Below, piece after piece: positions 1-11,226 of a DNA stretch of 64,000 bases; positions within the stretch are counted from its first letter, which is position 1, and every line of letters starts with the position of its first letter. Position numbers and translations under genes: made by a program. The DNA is taken from positions 726,012 through 790,011 of the forward strand of contig MU277672.1 in the NCBI GenBank assembly GCA_022385805.1, in the 5' to 3' direction. The notes under the pieces were generated by a model. The model was not told the DNA's origin. It saw only the letters and a program-made list of their open reading frames with translations, and ran no database searches. This DNA comes from Pilatotrama ljubarskyi (Eukaryota > Basidiomycota > Agaricomycetes > Polyporales > Polyporaceae).

Positions 1-1201
1 CGCGCGCGAGAGTAGCGCAGAGAACGGAGGCGCCCCATCCACCCGCGGAACACTCGCGTCTTTTCGTGTTCCATACGGCGAGGGCATAAATGGGAGCGTG
101 CAGTCGTAGTAGTCGATCATGATGGAGACCTCTGACGCGCCTCCCTTCCGTTGCCACTCTTCATCGAGGTGCGGCCGCAGATTGAGAGGGCCCCCATAGT
201 GCATAGGCTGGCGGCGGCGGTATTCCCATTCCTCTTCTGGAATGTCTCCACGCAGGTAGCGGCGGTGGAGGAAACGCGTGAATGCCATTTGTGAGATGAC
301 GGGTATGACAGAGCCAAAGGTCACCCTATTCCGGCGACAGGAGTCGAGGATGGTGCGCGTCTCGGTGGGGCTGAGACGCAGAAAAGCACGCTGGGTGAGC
401 GAGGGCGTGCGGTATGTCTCCTCGGTGATCGTCCGTGGGATCGTATGTCCTCCCTGAAAACCTGAGTACTCTGCATAACCTGGACTCCACGGACAAGCTT
501 ACCGCTAGCCTTTTGCGCATATTGAGGAAGATGACCTTGCCTACAGCACGGCGCCATCTCTGACGACTAGCGCTCAGCCTGAGGGCGGGGTCCAACGCCT
601 CAGGCGGAAGAGCCATGGCCAGCCTCTCTTCGAGAGGTGGTCCACGGATGGGCGGCGAACAGAGGACATCGAAGAATGACCGAGCGATCGTCGCTCCGGA
701 GATGCCATCCGAAATCGCGTGGGCCGCCTTGAAAAGCACCTCATACGTGCCCGCTTTGTCCTTGCGCGCAAGGATAAAGATGCGGGCGGTAATGTGACCG
801 TCTTCCATAGGCTTGTCGCGGATGTTGCGCCAGACAACGGCCTCCACGTCTTCTGCAGAATCGATGGTGCGAAGCGTGACTTCATCCGGCTGGTGCTGGG
901 ATAGAGCGCGTTCCGTCACGACGAATACCACCGTGTCGTCGTCCTGGAGCTCCATGCGGGAACCTAGGAGGGGATAATACTGCTTGAGAGTGGCCCAGGC
1001 CCGCTTTACGTTATCTTCGCTGAAGACAACGCGCGCCTGTGCAGTGTCGGCTTGTTCCACCCTGTAGTGCCAAACGATGTCCGCGGTCCCGTTGAATACT
1101 CGATCGTAGTAGAAGCTTGTCTCCGTGAGTCCCAGGGGGCGAGCAAACGTTCTGCCCGACTCTTGTGTGGATTGAATGCGAGACCACTCGTAGTTGGTCA
1201 T
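1..1201 (-). CDS. CAT-fold acyltransferase (condensation/alcohol acetyltransferase-like), 3' end missing
   Basis: Probably transfers an acyl group from a CoA-type donor; the substrate is unknown. The start is the ATG at 1201 (MTNYEWSR). The family hallmark HxxxD is visible as HAISDG about 155 residues in, followed by the usual ATIARSFFDVL helix. A predicted intron runs from the GTAAGC donor just after the MRKRLA codons to a TTTTCAG acceptor near 460. Beyond it the frame continues open to base 1, through a segment rich in Tyr and Arg (EEWEYRRRQP), so the C-terminus lies outside the window. No signal peptide is visible. The gene is divergent from RAD54. The family includes BAHD/AATase-like enzymes and free-standing NRPS condensation folds, and I cannot choose among them. 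Its location almost 50 kb from the siderophore locus gives no reason to link the two. Confidence 0.72.
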
Positions 1202-1577
1202 GTCTGTCTGCTGCAGCCTAGAGAAAGGAGGAATTTTGCATCGAGTCGACGACGTGATTTCGAGGCCCAGGGCGGGGATTCGGACGGTTCCTTGCCGTGT
1301 ACAGCAGTGGGAACATGTTGCAATGCCCCGTATATCTGTTTCTAATATTCTACGCGGCTTACCCTCTGAGTCATGCGGCGAGGATTGGGTGAAGAGAATA
1401 TTTATCCTGGTGAATTCATTAGGCGCCTGCATCACCATAAACGGTCACCTGATCCTACACGCGTCGCGTCTGTTATGTCAGCGCGCATCGAGACGGGCGC
1501 GTCGGTGCAGGCTGTGGCTGATTGTCTCTTTCACCACGACCACGACCTCCTGCCTTGCCTCACTCCAGTCTGCGACT
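1202..1577. other. Divergent intergenic region, acyltransferase/RAD54
   Basis: This 376 bp gap is the shared promoter region of two divergent genes. It holds one ACGCGT (1459-1464), the MluI cell-cycle box bound by MBF in yeasts. A single copy is expected by chance every few kilobases at this base composition. I see no coding sequence that fits a splice model. Confidence 0.5.
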
Positions 1578-4500
1578 ATGCTGCGGCGGGCTCCGGTGAC
1601 CTCTGACGGGAAGGTTGTCGACAGATTCCAGGAAAGCTCACGCATCAACAAGCCATTCAAGCCACCTACTCTCGCGATTACTCGAGAACAACCTCAGCGC
1701 AAGCGCAAGCGCGTCTCCTACAAGGAGGCGCAAGACTCAGATGGCTCAGGAACCGAGAATGAAGACGCACCCAGGAAGAAGAAGAAAGCGGGGAAGGATG
1801 CCGGATTCGAGCGTCCCCTAGATAACAACATTGTGCAGTACCCCGTATTCAAGCCCAAGCCTTTCGACCAGATGTCCCGTCGCTTCTCTATACCCCAAAT
1901 GCGCAACAAGGATGGCGAGGTGATACCCGTTGTTCAATCAAACGTGGCGCTCGGTATCCGTCCCCTCGCGAATATCATACCCAGACCGCTTCACGACCCT
2001 ATGGAAGACCATGCGATCGTCCTGTATGACCCCACCATAGACGACAGGGAGACAGACGAAGAGCGGAAGGAGCGCGAAAAGGAAGAAGCGAAGGAGCGCG
2101 CAGCGAAGGAAGCCCAGGAGAAATGCGCCGGGTTGTACAACCCGCACAAAAGCTTGAAGGAGCTACTAGGCGAGGGCAAAGACAAGAAGAAGAAGGCGAA
2201 CAAGGTTCCTGTGGTCATCGACCCAAGATTGAGCAAGGTACTTCGTCCCCATCAGGTCGAAGGTGTGAAGGTACGTACTTCACCTGCACCTGGATATACT
2301 ACCAAGCTATAACGCGACCCTCAGTTCTTGTATCGCTGCACGACCGGAATGGTCGTCGAGAACCAATATGGCTGCATCATGGCCGACGAGATGGGTCTCG
2401 GCAAGACGCTCCAATGCATCGCATTACTTTGGACTCTCCTCAAGCAGTCACCCCACGCGGGAAAGCCTACGATTGAGAAGTGTATCATCGCCTGCCCGTC
2501 TAGTCTGGTCAAGAACTGGGCCAACGAATTGGGTCAGTTTCCGTAGTTCTGCCTGATTCACCCAGTGTACTCAATGGTCGAGCAGTCAAGTGGCTGGGGA
2601 AGGACGCCATCTCTGCCTTAGCCATTGATGGCAAGGGCAGCAAGGCTGAGATGCTCGAGAAGGTGGCTCGATGGGTTGCCTCTTGCGGTCGGAATGTCTC
2701 ACAGCCAGGTAGGCCCCGTCCGTCATACCCGAAGCGTGTCGACTCTAATGCGCCGCAAAGTCATGATAGTCTCGTACGAAACGCTGCGCACATTGACCGT
2801 CCACCTGGCGAATTGCTCGATCGGACTGCTGCTGTGCGATGAAGGTCACCGGCTCAAGAATTCCGGTATGGATAACCCTCAATTTCCCGATGGAAGTCGG
2901 GCTAACACCCGTCTTTCTTGTAGAATCGTTGACATTCCAAGCCCTCAATGGCCTTAATGTCAAGCGGCGAGTGATTCTGTCTGGCACGCCTATACAGGTA
3001 TGCATACTTTCCTTTCTCTTTGTAGTCTGCTAAGCCTCCCGCTCTCAGAACGACTTGTCAGAATACTTTTCCCTGCTGAATTTCGCCAACCCCAACTTCC
3101 TTGGGTCGAAAAACGATTTCCGCAAGAACTTCGAGAACGCAATCATCCGCGGCCGGGATGCTGACGCGACCGACGCCGTCAAGGCCGAATGCGAGAAGAA
3201 GTTGAAGGAGCTCGGGAACCTGGTCGCGAAGTTCATCATCCGTCGCACGAACGACCTTCTATCCAAGTATTGTACGTATCGCCGCACCATATTCGACGTG
3301 CATCCTGTTCATGGCTGTTCCGTATGCAGTGCCCGTCAAATACGAGCAGGTCGTCTTCTGCAAGCTCTCCGACTTCCAGTTGGCGCTATACCGTCTCTTC
3401 ATCTCCTCACCCGAGATCCAAGCTCTGCTGCGCGGCACCGACTCCCAGCCGCTCAAGGCGATCAACATTCTTAAGAAGCTGTGCAACCACCCCGAGTTGC
3501 TCGACTTACCCGGCGACCTTCGCGGGTCGGAAAAGCTCCTGCCGGAAGGTTACAATGGCGCGAACGCGAGCGCGCGAGATAGAGGGCGGAATCAAGGGGT
3601 CAATTGCGAGTGGGGCGGGAAGTTCTTGGTGCTTGAGAGGTACGTCCCGCAATTTCGAGCTACATGTGATGAGCGTCTCATCGGACTCACAGGTTCCTGC
3701 ACCGCATACACACCGAGACGAATGACAAGATCGTCTTGATCAGCAACTACACCCAGACGCTTGACCTTTTTGAGAAGCTCCTACGGTGCAAGAAGTAGGT
3801 CTTACGCTGTTGTTCTAGCGCTTCGACTTACTGAGATGTCGCAGGTATGGGTACTTCCGACTGGATGGCACGATGACGATCAATAAGCGGCAGAAGCTGG
3901 TCGACCAATTTAACGACCCTAACGGGAAGGAGTTCGTCTTCCTGCTCAGTAGCAAGGCTGGCGGATGCGGTATCAACCTCATCGGCGCGAATCGGCTGAT
4001 TCTCTTCGACCCTGGTATGTTGACGCTCATCTGATGGCCACAGTCGTCGCCTGACATGATACATCACAGACTGGAATCCAGCTGCGGACCAGCAGGCACT
4101 CGCCCGAGTGTGGCGTGACGGACAGAAGAAAGAATGTGAGTGAACGCTGCTACGTCTTGTCGGTACAGCACAGCATCTGACCTCTTCCTGGTAAGGTTTT
4201 GTATACCGCTTCATCTCCACCGGTACAATCGAGGAGAAGATCTTCCAGCGGCAGGCCAACAAGCAGGCGCTCTCTTCCGCCGTGGTCGACGAGAAAGAAG
4301 ACGCGGAGCGCCACTTCTCGCTTGACGCTCTCCGCAAGCTGTTCCTGTTCAACGAGAACACGCTGTGCGAGACGCACGAGACGTTCAAGTGCAAGCGATG
4401 CAAGGATGGACGACAGTTCATCAAGGCTCCTGCGCTGCTGTATGGAGACGCGAGCACGTATGTGGCTGTTTTCTCTATAGCAAGCCTCGTCGCTGACGAC

Positions 4501-4622
4501 AGGGGTGCCACAGGTGGAATCACTTCACGAATGGAGAGCTCAAGAACAATCATGATGACCTACTTCGCGCAGAAGTCGGTTTGCCTGAAGTCTCCTTCGT
4601 ATTCCAGTACATCAGCCATTAG
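1578..4622 (+). CDS. rad54: DNA repair and recombination translocase RAD54 (SNF2 family)
   Basis: ATP-driven dsDNA translocase that works with Rad51 in homologous recombination, in the nucleus. The model uses 11 short introns and gives about 820 residues. The N-terminal 231 residues are one exon, basic with a KRKRKR cluster, as in Rad54. SNF2 motifs follow in order: Walker A in DEMGLGKT (about 252-259), the DEAH-type [76 protein letters not shown], and [19 protein letters not shown]. After that come [13 protein letters not shown] and a Cys-rich CKRCKD typical of Rad54 C-termini. Every exon junction restores the family sequence. Rdh54 is less likely because the C-terminal RHFSL...CETHE block matches Rad54. 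Confidence 0.96.
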
Positions 4623-4833
4623 ATGCTTCTTGTTCTCACAGGCTTCCTTACATCACGGACACCGACAACAGTATAATCGCATGGATTGTATTTGTAGATA
4701 GGGCGGGCAGCAGATACCGGGAAAACTACGTTATAGCATGTTCGACTAAAGATACAAATAATGTTACACGTCGACGCGACATTACCGTGGGCGAGAATGG
4801 CACGGGGGGAGAAGGGGTATATGCCAGCGCACT

Positions 4834-6096
4834 TCATGAGACGACTTCGCTCCAGCTACCCCACTCGCCGCCAACTTTGCGGACCTTCACCTTCTCTCCG
4901 CTGGGTCCGAAGTACGCCGCGCTGTACCACGCCTGCATCTCCTCTTCGCTGAAGGGTCCGAAGACCTGGCCTGCGTCGCCTGCCTCAGGCACGTCCCACT
5001 TGTACTCGTACTTGACGTCCGCGGACGGTGGCACCCAGTTCGCGTCGACCTTGCCGGAAGCGCGCACGGAGCGGACGAGCTCCTCGTACGTCTTGGAATA
5101 AATGTCGGTGTCGCCGAGCGACATGAGCGTGGAGGCGAGGTGGGTGATGTGATCGATCTCGGAGGGTGCTTTTGGTGATTTGTCGACGTCCATTGCGCCT
5201 CCGCTCGGGTCGCTCTTGATCTTGTTGTTTGGCCTGGGACGAACAGTCAGAACTCGATAACTGCCCTGGTGGTGCAGGCCAGCGTACCTCTTCTTTACAT
5301 TACCGCCGTTTTTCCTCGCCTTCGCCCCGAGACGTTGCAAGGCCTCGAGCACAGTCTCGCCCTTCTTTAGCATACCGACTAGCTGCTGCTCGATCTGATC
5401 CTTTCCGCCCAGCTCTCTCAGCTCGCGCTCCTCAGCCTCTTGCAACTGCTTCTGAAGGCGCTCCTGCGCCTTGTGCTGCTTGCGCGCCCGCTTGATCTCC
5501 TTCTCGTCCATGCCCTCCATCCAGCGGTCGTGCACGGCGTGCGGGTCAAAGGTGCGCACGTACGTCCCGTCCGCGGCGAACTTGCCCTCCTCCATCTCCT
5601 CGCGCATGTTGAACGACGAGATTTCGTAGCCCATGCCCGCCTTCTTGCGCCGGATCGCCTCGTCCTCGTCCGCAGGCTCATCTTCTTCCTCAGACTCGTC
5701 CTCCTTGTCCGAGCGCTCGCCGAACTCTTGCCCCTCGATGTCGCCCAGGCGCAGAAACTCCTCTTTCTTCTTCTTCCCGCCTTCCTTTTCCTCCTTCTCC
5801 TCTTTCTCCCCGATCGCGAACATGTCGTCGTCCTCATCCGCGGCGCCCGCGGCGCTGGGCTTGCGGCTGTTGACAACGCCCTCTCCGTCATCGCTCGAGT
5901 CGGACTCGTAGCCCTCCGTGTTGACGCGTCCTTTGCGTCGTGCAGAAGGGTTCTCGAGCTGCGCGTCGACCTCTTCTGCGAAGTTGACGGGGTCCTCGGA
6001 CGGCTCGACGAAGCGGGTCTTCTTGCGCGACCCTTCGGCGACAGGTGTGTCTGAGCCAGAGGTGGCGGCCCGTTTCGTGGCTGGTCTTGGCGGCAT
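4834..6096 (-). CDS. GYF-domain protein, CD2BP2/Lin1 (U5 snRNP) family
   Basis: Homologue of human CD2BP2 and yeast Lin1, which contact the U5 snRNP; expected to be nuclear. The chosen start is MPPRPATKRAA at 6096; an in-frame ATG further upstream would add 28 basic residues. The protein is about 402 residues. It has an acidic, Lys/Glu-rich N-terminal half (EEKEEKEGGKKKKEE, DESEEEDEPADEDE), then the conserved GYEISSFNMREEMEEG and DPHAVHDRWMEG blocks that identify the family. The C-terminal GYF domain reads YEYKWDV...GQVFGPFSEEEMQAWYS. One intron (5234-5287) is 54 nt long and stop-free in frame, so both spliced and unspliced transcripts encode a full protein. Only 211 bp separate its stop from the RAD54 stop (convergent pair). 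Confidence 0.9.
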   Translation of the reverse strand: MPPRPATKRAATSGSDTPVAEGSRKKTRFVEPSEDPVNFAEEVDAQLENPSARRKGRVNTEGYESDSSDDGEGVVNSRKPSAAGAADEDDDMFAIGEKEEKEEKEGGKKKKEEFLRLGDIEGQEFGERSDKEDESEEEDEPADEDEAIRRKKAGMGYEISSFNMREEMEEGKFAADGTYVRTFDPHAVHDRWMEGMDEKEIKRARKQHKAQERLQKQLQEAEERELRELGGKDQIEQQLVGMLKKGETVLEALQRLGAKARKNGGNVKKRYAGLHHQGSYRVLTVRPRPNNKIKSDPSGGAMDVDKSPKAPSEIDHITHLASTLMSLGDTDIYSKTYEELVRSVRASGKVDANWVPPSADVKYEYKWDVPEAGDAGQVFGPFSEEEMQAWYSAAYFGPSGEKVKVRKVGGEWGSWSEVVS

Positions 6097-6880
6097 CGCG
6101 GAACACGGTCGATTGGGATGGGGTCGTTGCCTACGATTGCGAGAGCGCCAAGTCCTACGATGGAAAGTAGTGAACGTCAAGCTTCCCGCGATGCGGACAG
6201 AGTCGTAGTATAGGCACTAAGCGCTATCATAGACGCCCATGGCGTAACTCCGTACGAGTACCATGGCCTACTCCGCCAACATGTACAGTTGAGTGTGACA
6301 GTACTAGGTACCACCACCTGAGTCTCTCTCGAAGCTGTTGCGACGAATGAACCACTAGAGAGATGTCCCGGTACGCCATCACTCAGCAAGGCTTGCATGG
6401 AATAGCTGACTTGGTACCAGCCAGTACTATTGCGGACGCTCACGGCCGTGCTACCCGAGTCCTATCATGATGCCAGGGTCAACAGGCATGCGCGCCCCCC
6501 ACGAGTCACACGCGATGACTTCTTCTCGACTCTGGAGGGAATGTGGACAAGATGCCAGGAATAACTGTGCCACCCAACTCTTTCCCTCGTCGCAAGGACT
6601 TGCTTCCATGAATATGCAGTCTTCCCAAGCTGTCAGGCCTCGGCCTTCTTCCAACCAGCGGCCGTCATGACATCTCGAACCTGCTTAACCGGGATGTTCT
6701 CCGATGGTCTCGTGGACACGTTGCAGATGCCCTTATTTCCTCCGAGCATTGAGGTCCCTGTTTGCCGGCACCCGCCTGGCACACCGCCCCTGCGGGGATG
6801 CCGCTCCCACGAGTTAACCTCGAGCTCCCTCCTTATATCTGCTTCCCGACTTGCGTATCACCCTCGTACTCAACCGCAAC
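6097..6880. other. Intergenic, about 780 bp
   Basis: Divergent spacer between the GYF gene and the first ICMT-like gene. Only short, unconvincing reading frames occur. A TATATC-like element near 6833-6838, about 45 bp upstream of the ICMT ATG, may be the core promoter. I see no RNA gene or repeat. Confidence 0.4.
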
Positions 6881-7689
6881 ATGTCCATTCTATTTGCCCC
6901 CGTAGTCGTCACACCTCTGTTGAAAGTGCCCCTGCTTCTCTCGAATGCACTGTGCACCTACTATGGGATGAAGCCGCCCACACCAGTGGCGCAGCCCAAG
7001 GAGCGAGAGCGATTCGCGAAATCCGATTTCCTGGGCAGAATATGGACACCCAAGGTCATGGTCAACCTCGCTATTGTCCTTCGGGTATGTGCCATAATCT
7101 ACTCGTGACTCCGCAGACATATTCACCTCATTCCTAGGCTACGTTGTGTGGCCTGGCTGTAGCGGAGGCCGCCGTCCTGCTGGCTGAACGTTTGCCGCCA
7201 TCCATTGCCGATAGGCTTCCCTCATTTCTCTCCCCAGCACTCAACGTATCGTCATCGCTCTTCGTCAGCCCTATGTTCCTGATCGGCTCCGCCCTGACCA
7301 ACTCCGGCGGGCTCATCCGCATCGTCTGCCACCGCACGCTAGGCCGCTTCTTCAGCTGGCAGCTGTCACTCCAGGACGACCACAAGCTCATCACTACTGG
7401 CCCCTACTCCGTCGTCCGTCACCCAAGTTACTCCGGATGGTGCCTTCTGGCGCTTGGCGATGTTCTCTCATTGCTCAGCCCCGGATCGATATATGCCCAG
7501 AGCGTGTTGTCGGCCTCTCGGTTCGGAAAGGCCGCGGCGGGCGCCGTTGTGGGATATTTGGCATTTGTCACCTATGTGCTCTGCAGCCGCATCAACAAGG
7601 AGGATGAGGTCTTGAGCAAGGAGTTTGGAGAGGACTGGCAGGCTTGGGCTGAGAAAACGCCCTACAGGTTGATTCCCTTCGTCTTCTGA
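6881..7689 (+). CDS. ICMT-like isoprenylcysteine methyltransferase, copy 1
   Basis: Membrane methyltransferase of the isoprenylcysteine carboxyl methyltransferase (ICMT/Ste14, PEMT-like) fold. The classic member methylates the C-terminal prenylcysteine of CaaX proteins in the ER using SAM. Length is 251 residues with one intron (7085-7137). The N-terminus is hydrophobic (FAPVVVTPLLKVPLLLSN), with further membrane stretches. The catalytic region reads ITTGPYSVVRHPSYSGW, and the end reads EFGEDWQAWAEKTPYRLIP, both typical of ICMT. The start MSILFAPVV aligns with the start of copy 2. The next gene is a tandem paralogue with an intron at the same place. True prenylcysteine activity is an inference; agaricomycetes carry several such paralogues and not all need be Ste14. 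Confidence 0.88.
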
Positions 7690-8131
7690 TACTGCAGACC
7701 GGACCGACCTGCAAATTGGTAGTCTGGGATTCCGTGGGCCCTCGGGTCATAAGTTGAGTCTACTTGTTTCTGAGCGATCCGTCCTGTGGTTCTATTTACT
7801 ACTCGAGTATCAGTGTGTACGCTGCTTCACGCCCACTTGTCTGCTGATGTATGTTCTTGTAGAGCTCTCACTTTGCCACGTTAAGCCGTATACAGAAGCG
7901 TCGTAAGCATTCCTGTACGTCGCGCCGTACTCGATCCAGCCTGAGGTACTCCTTCTCCCATTTCCGCATTGCTCCGCATTCCCCGAAGTCACGTTGCGTG
8001 CTGCTTCCCCGCAGGCAGTCAGTGAGAGAGCGCCTAGCGGCACGTCTCAATATAAATCCGAGGCTACGATAGCATGTCGACCGCCTTCTCTCCGTTCATT
8101 GCCTCCCTGCCGCGTGCCAGAACCGTCAGCA
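7690..8131. other. Spacer between tandem ICMT genes
   Basis: 442 bp holding the 3' end of copy 1 and the promoter of copy 2. Apart from the TATA box listed separately I see nothing distinct. Confidence 0.4.
8051..8056 (+). promoter_or_regulatory. TATA box of ICMT copy 2
   Basis: TATAAA lies 81 bp before the ATG at 8132, a usual distance for a fungal core promoter. Assignment rests on position only. Confidence 0.45.
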
Positions 8132-9012
8132 ATGTCGTTCCTCATCACACCCATCCTCACTACTCCTCTGCTGAAGGTGCCTATTCTGTTGACGAACGCG
8201 GGAAGCATTTACTTCGCCCTAAAGCCGCCGGCTTCCGCGGCGCCGCGGAAAATGCAGCGGATAGCGACGTGGTCAGCCTATCTCACAAGCAGTGCTTGGG
8301 TCCAACTCCAGTACGGCGCCATTGTGCAGGTGAGTCTTTCCGAGCGTCTTGCGTCCTTCACGGATAATGATGGTTTTTCTTACAGCATACGCTGACGGCG
8401 CTGTCGCTTGTGGAGGCCGCTGCCATCATAGCGGCAGGGTACACCCCAGGCTCTGTACCACGGCTGTTCGACCGTGCTGCTTCATGTATCTTATCCTGGT
8501 CGGGAAATATGCGATTCTACGCGACCCCAACCTTCCTCGTCGGCTCCGCACTGACAATCATTGGCGGTCTCCTGCGCACCTCCTGCCATCGAACATTAGG
8601 ACGATTCTACGCCTGGCAGGTCAACACGCAGGTTGAGCACCAGCTCATCACCACGGGACCATACGGAGTCATCCGGCATCCAGGATATACGGCTCTCGCT
8701 CTCATAGCGCTTGGCGCCCCGCTGGCTCTTCTGTCCAAAGGATCCTACAGCGCTGAGACAGGTCTGATAGAGTCGTCGTACGGGAAAGCTGCAGCAATAG
8801 GTCTCTTCGGCTGGTTGGCCTTCGTGGCGGGGACACTCATCTACCGCATCGACGAAGAGGAGGAGCTATTGGAGGAGACTTTTGGAGAAGAGTGGCGAGC
8901 TTGGGCACGGAGGACGCGGTACAAACTGATCCCCCTTCGTTTACTAGGACCGGACGATTTCCGCTGTTGTTCCATGACCAAGACTGTCAGAAGTTGCAGG
9001 GGAAGTTGGTGA
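8132..9012 (+). CDS. ICMT-like isoprenylcysteine methyltransferase, copy 2
   Basis: Tandem paralogue of the preceding gene, same strand, 274 residues, one intron (8330-8385) at the matching position. It shares LITTGPYGVIRHPGYTAL, the CHRTLGRFYAWQ block and EEEELLEETFGEEWRAWA...YKLIP. The N-terminus (MSFLITPILTTPLLKVPILL) is an aligned membrane segment. After the usual YKLIPLR end there are about 25 extra residues (LLGPDDFRCC...) absent from copy 1, which look like read-through into former 3' sequence. Divergence between the copies is spread over the whole length, so the duplication is not recent. Function as for copy 1; substrate unknown. Confidence 0.87.
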
Positions 9013-9256
9013 AGAGTCGCAGTGGCAGACGTGGACGAGACGAACACACTCAGATGATACCCCTTGTATATTAGCGGCGGGGACCGGACTAACATGAGCT
9101 GCACACTAGACCCCAGGAGGTACAATAACAGGATGAGAATAAGGTTAGATGACCAGCGCCGACAGCCAGCGGGCAAGGGTACTGACGAGCGTTTGCAAGA
9201 GCGATATAGAGCTTCTCTGCACCAGCGGCCGTGATGATCGGCCGCGTTGACTTTCT

Positions 9257-10576
9257 TCAACTCAGGTCGGTCAAATCGATGACCTCGCCAGTCAAAGCAG
9301 ATGGAATACGGATGGGAGACGTCTCCCGCTTGACGACAGTCTTGGCCTTCTTTTGAGCCCGCTTCTCCGCTAGCCGACTCTGAAGCAACACGAGTTGCTC
9401 CTGGAGGTGGTGTGTCGTTAGAGCATGTCCCACAAATGCACGGGCGTCACCCACCTCAAGGAAAGTCACGTCGTCTGCATCGTCGTCTTCATCATCGGAC
9501 GTAGGTTCAGGCTTAACCGAAGCTTCCAAGCGCCTTCGTTTCGGATTGGCACTTGGCCCCGCGTCTTCCTGCGGATCGGATATGCGCTTTTGGACACTTG
9601 GAGGACCCTGGCTCGGAGCAGGTGGTGCAATACCGTTGGCTCTCAAGAGTTCTGCATACGTGACGTGAGTGAGCTGGCGTTACTCTTCTTCCACCTGATC
9701 ATCAGCTACCTATAGGTCGGTAACGAAAGATGAAGTTGGCGAAAGGCTCCTTCTCTGCGGCGACCGCGTTGTAAATCCTGATAGGAGTGGTGACTACTGT
9801 TCTGTCACTCAGGCTGCGAGCAACCCCCAAGGTGATTGTGTTGAGAGAAGGGAACATAGTGATGCGTCGAGGACGATACATACGATACAGTATGGACACC
9901 GGCTTTCTTCGTCTTCTCGTGAACGGCCCCAGTGGCGACAAAACCAGATCCGGTGTATGGCTTCTCGCTCAGCACAAAATCTGCCACCCGGGTTAGGGAT
10001 ATCTTTATCGAACCAAGGTCGTCATTCCCGCCCTTGTCGTTGAGCATAGCGTCATCATCTGAGGGGTGACATTGAAGTTCATATAGGTCAAACGTGCAAG
10101 TAGAGGTGACGGTGACACACCTGTAAGTATGAGCTTCGAGAATCTGAAAGGGCGCAAGGACTGCGACGTTTCATACACTCCCAAGCAGCTCCCTTCGAGT
10201 TGTGCCGGTGATGTGCTCCAATGACATGGCGATCGTGCCAAGCGGCCATCAACATGAATGTTGACACTCATCTTGGTCTTCAGGTCTGCAGCTCTCCAAT
10301 GCACGGAGAACTCCTGTAGAGTGATGTGTTAGATATACCCCACGGGTCTCGTGAATTGGACACCATAAAACGTCAGATAGAAGCGGGGAGAGCCCACCGG
10401 GGTCCGCATTCCGGCAGCTGTTGAGTAGAGTACGGAGGACCAGACCTCACCTGCGAGACCTCACTGGCGATCCAGCAGCTAACCGTTCTTTCGTCCTCTT
10501 GTTTCGCGTCCAAGATCTGCAATTCAGCGCCATTGCAAGATATGTGCGCGGAAAACCCCTGTATCTGGAGCGGCAT
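9257..10576 (-). CDS. DUF7918-type protein A, with SUMO motifs
   Basis: Member of a fungal family I know as DUF7918; no biochemical function is established as far as I know. The start MPLQIQGFSAHIS at 10576 matches the family's MPL..(Y)-GF-A-V..DG opening. Five exons join to about 330 residues: CWIASEVSQ | EFSVHWR..., FSKLILT | DDDAMLN..., LGSIKISLTRV, GAVHEKTKKAGVHTVS, FANFIFRYRPI | ELLRANGIAPP. These are the standard family landmarks in order. The last exon, about 130 residues, has an NLS-like PKRRRLE, two PsiKxE sumoylation-type sites (VKPE followed by an acidic run, and VKRE), a short coiled coil, and ends in EVIDLTDL, a textbook SUMO-interacting motif. The neighbour upstream on the same strand is a paralogue. 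A nuclear role is inferred. Confidence 0.85.
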
Positions 10577-11226
10577 CTTGCAGGACCAGCAGTAGAGGGC
10601 TTGTAACTTAAGTGGAGTGGAGTCAAAGCGGGACGCCGTTGGTATCGAGGGAGACAATTCGATCCGCTTCGCGAGGTCCCGTCCGACAAATCACAGTAGC
10701 CCGGGGATAGCTCAGAATTCTAGATGACTTCAGGAAGACATGGATATGTGGCGAGCCGACGACGTTGCGACGCAGAGCTTCGGACTAAGGCTTTAGATCT
10801 GTTGAAGGCTGCTCGGACGTCGAGCGTTCTGAAGTTGAGAGAAACCGAAGAGCGTCGGGCGCTCAGCGCTCAAGCGTTCACAGCTCGCGAAATCTATTTC
10901 AGACGTCGATTGATGTTGAGAAGCTGCTATTGTACGGGACTTCGAGCAATATCGTTCTCAAAGCTCCGAGGTCTAATGCATGGGGGATGACACTGAATGT
11001 CCAGCATCTACCACCCCCCGGGTCCCCGGCCAGCGTACCATGTATTTGAGTCCTGAGGGTTGAGTACTGAGCGCCGGGGCAACTTGCCAACATGAACGCA
11101 TGGAGTTTTCGACGAAAGCCGTCTTATTATCATACATTCCCTGCCACTCATTGTTGACTCGCGGAAGAGCGCGTCAGCAGGCAAGAAGTGGTTGCCACAG
11201 TACCGCGGTACTTCACGGCACAACCC
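10577..11226. other. Spacer between the two DUF7918 genes
   Basis: 650 bp between tandem genes on the minus strand: promoter of protein A and 3' flank of protein B. I looked for a third DUF7918 remnant and found none. Confidence 0.4.

Noticed and set aside
1459..1464. ACGCGT upstream of RAD54 as cell-cycle control site
   Set aside because: A single six-base site is expected by chance every few kilobases at this base composition.
5440..6054. 204-codon Leu-rich open frame on the plus strand
   Set aside because: It is the antisense of the Glu/Lys-rich CD2BP2-like gene; acidic codons read backwards as Leu/Val-rich. No family match.
10577..11226. Third DUF7918 copy between the pair
   Set aside because: No landmark of the family (RYRP, HWR, KKAG) could be found in any frame.
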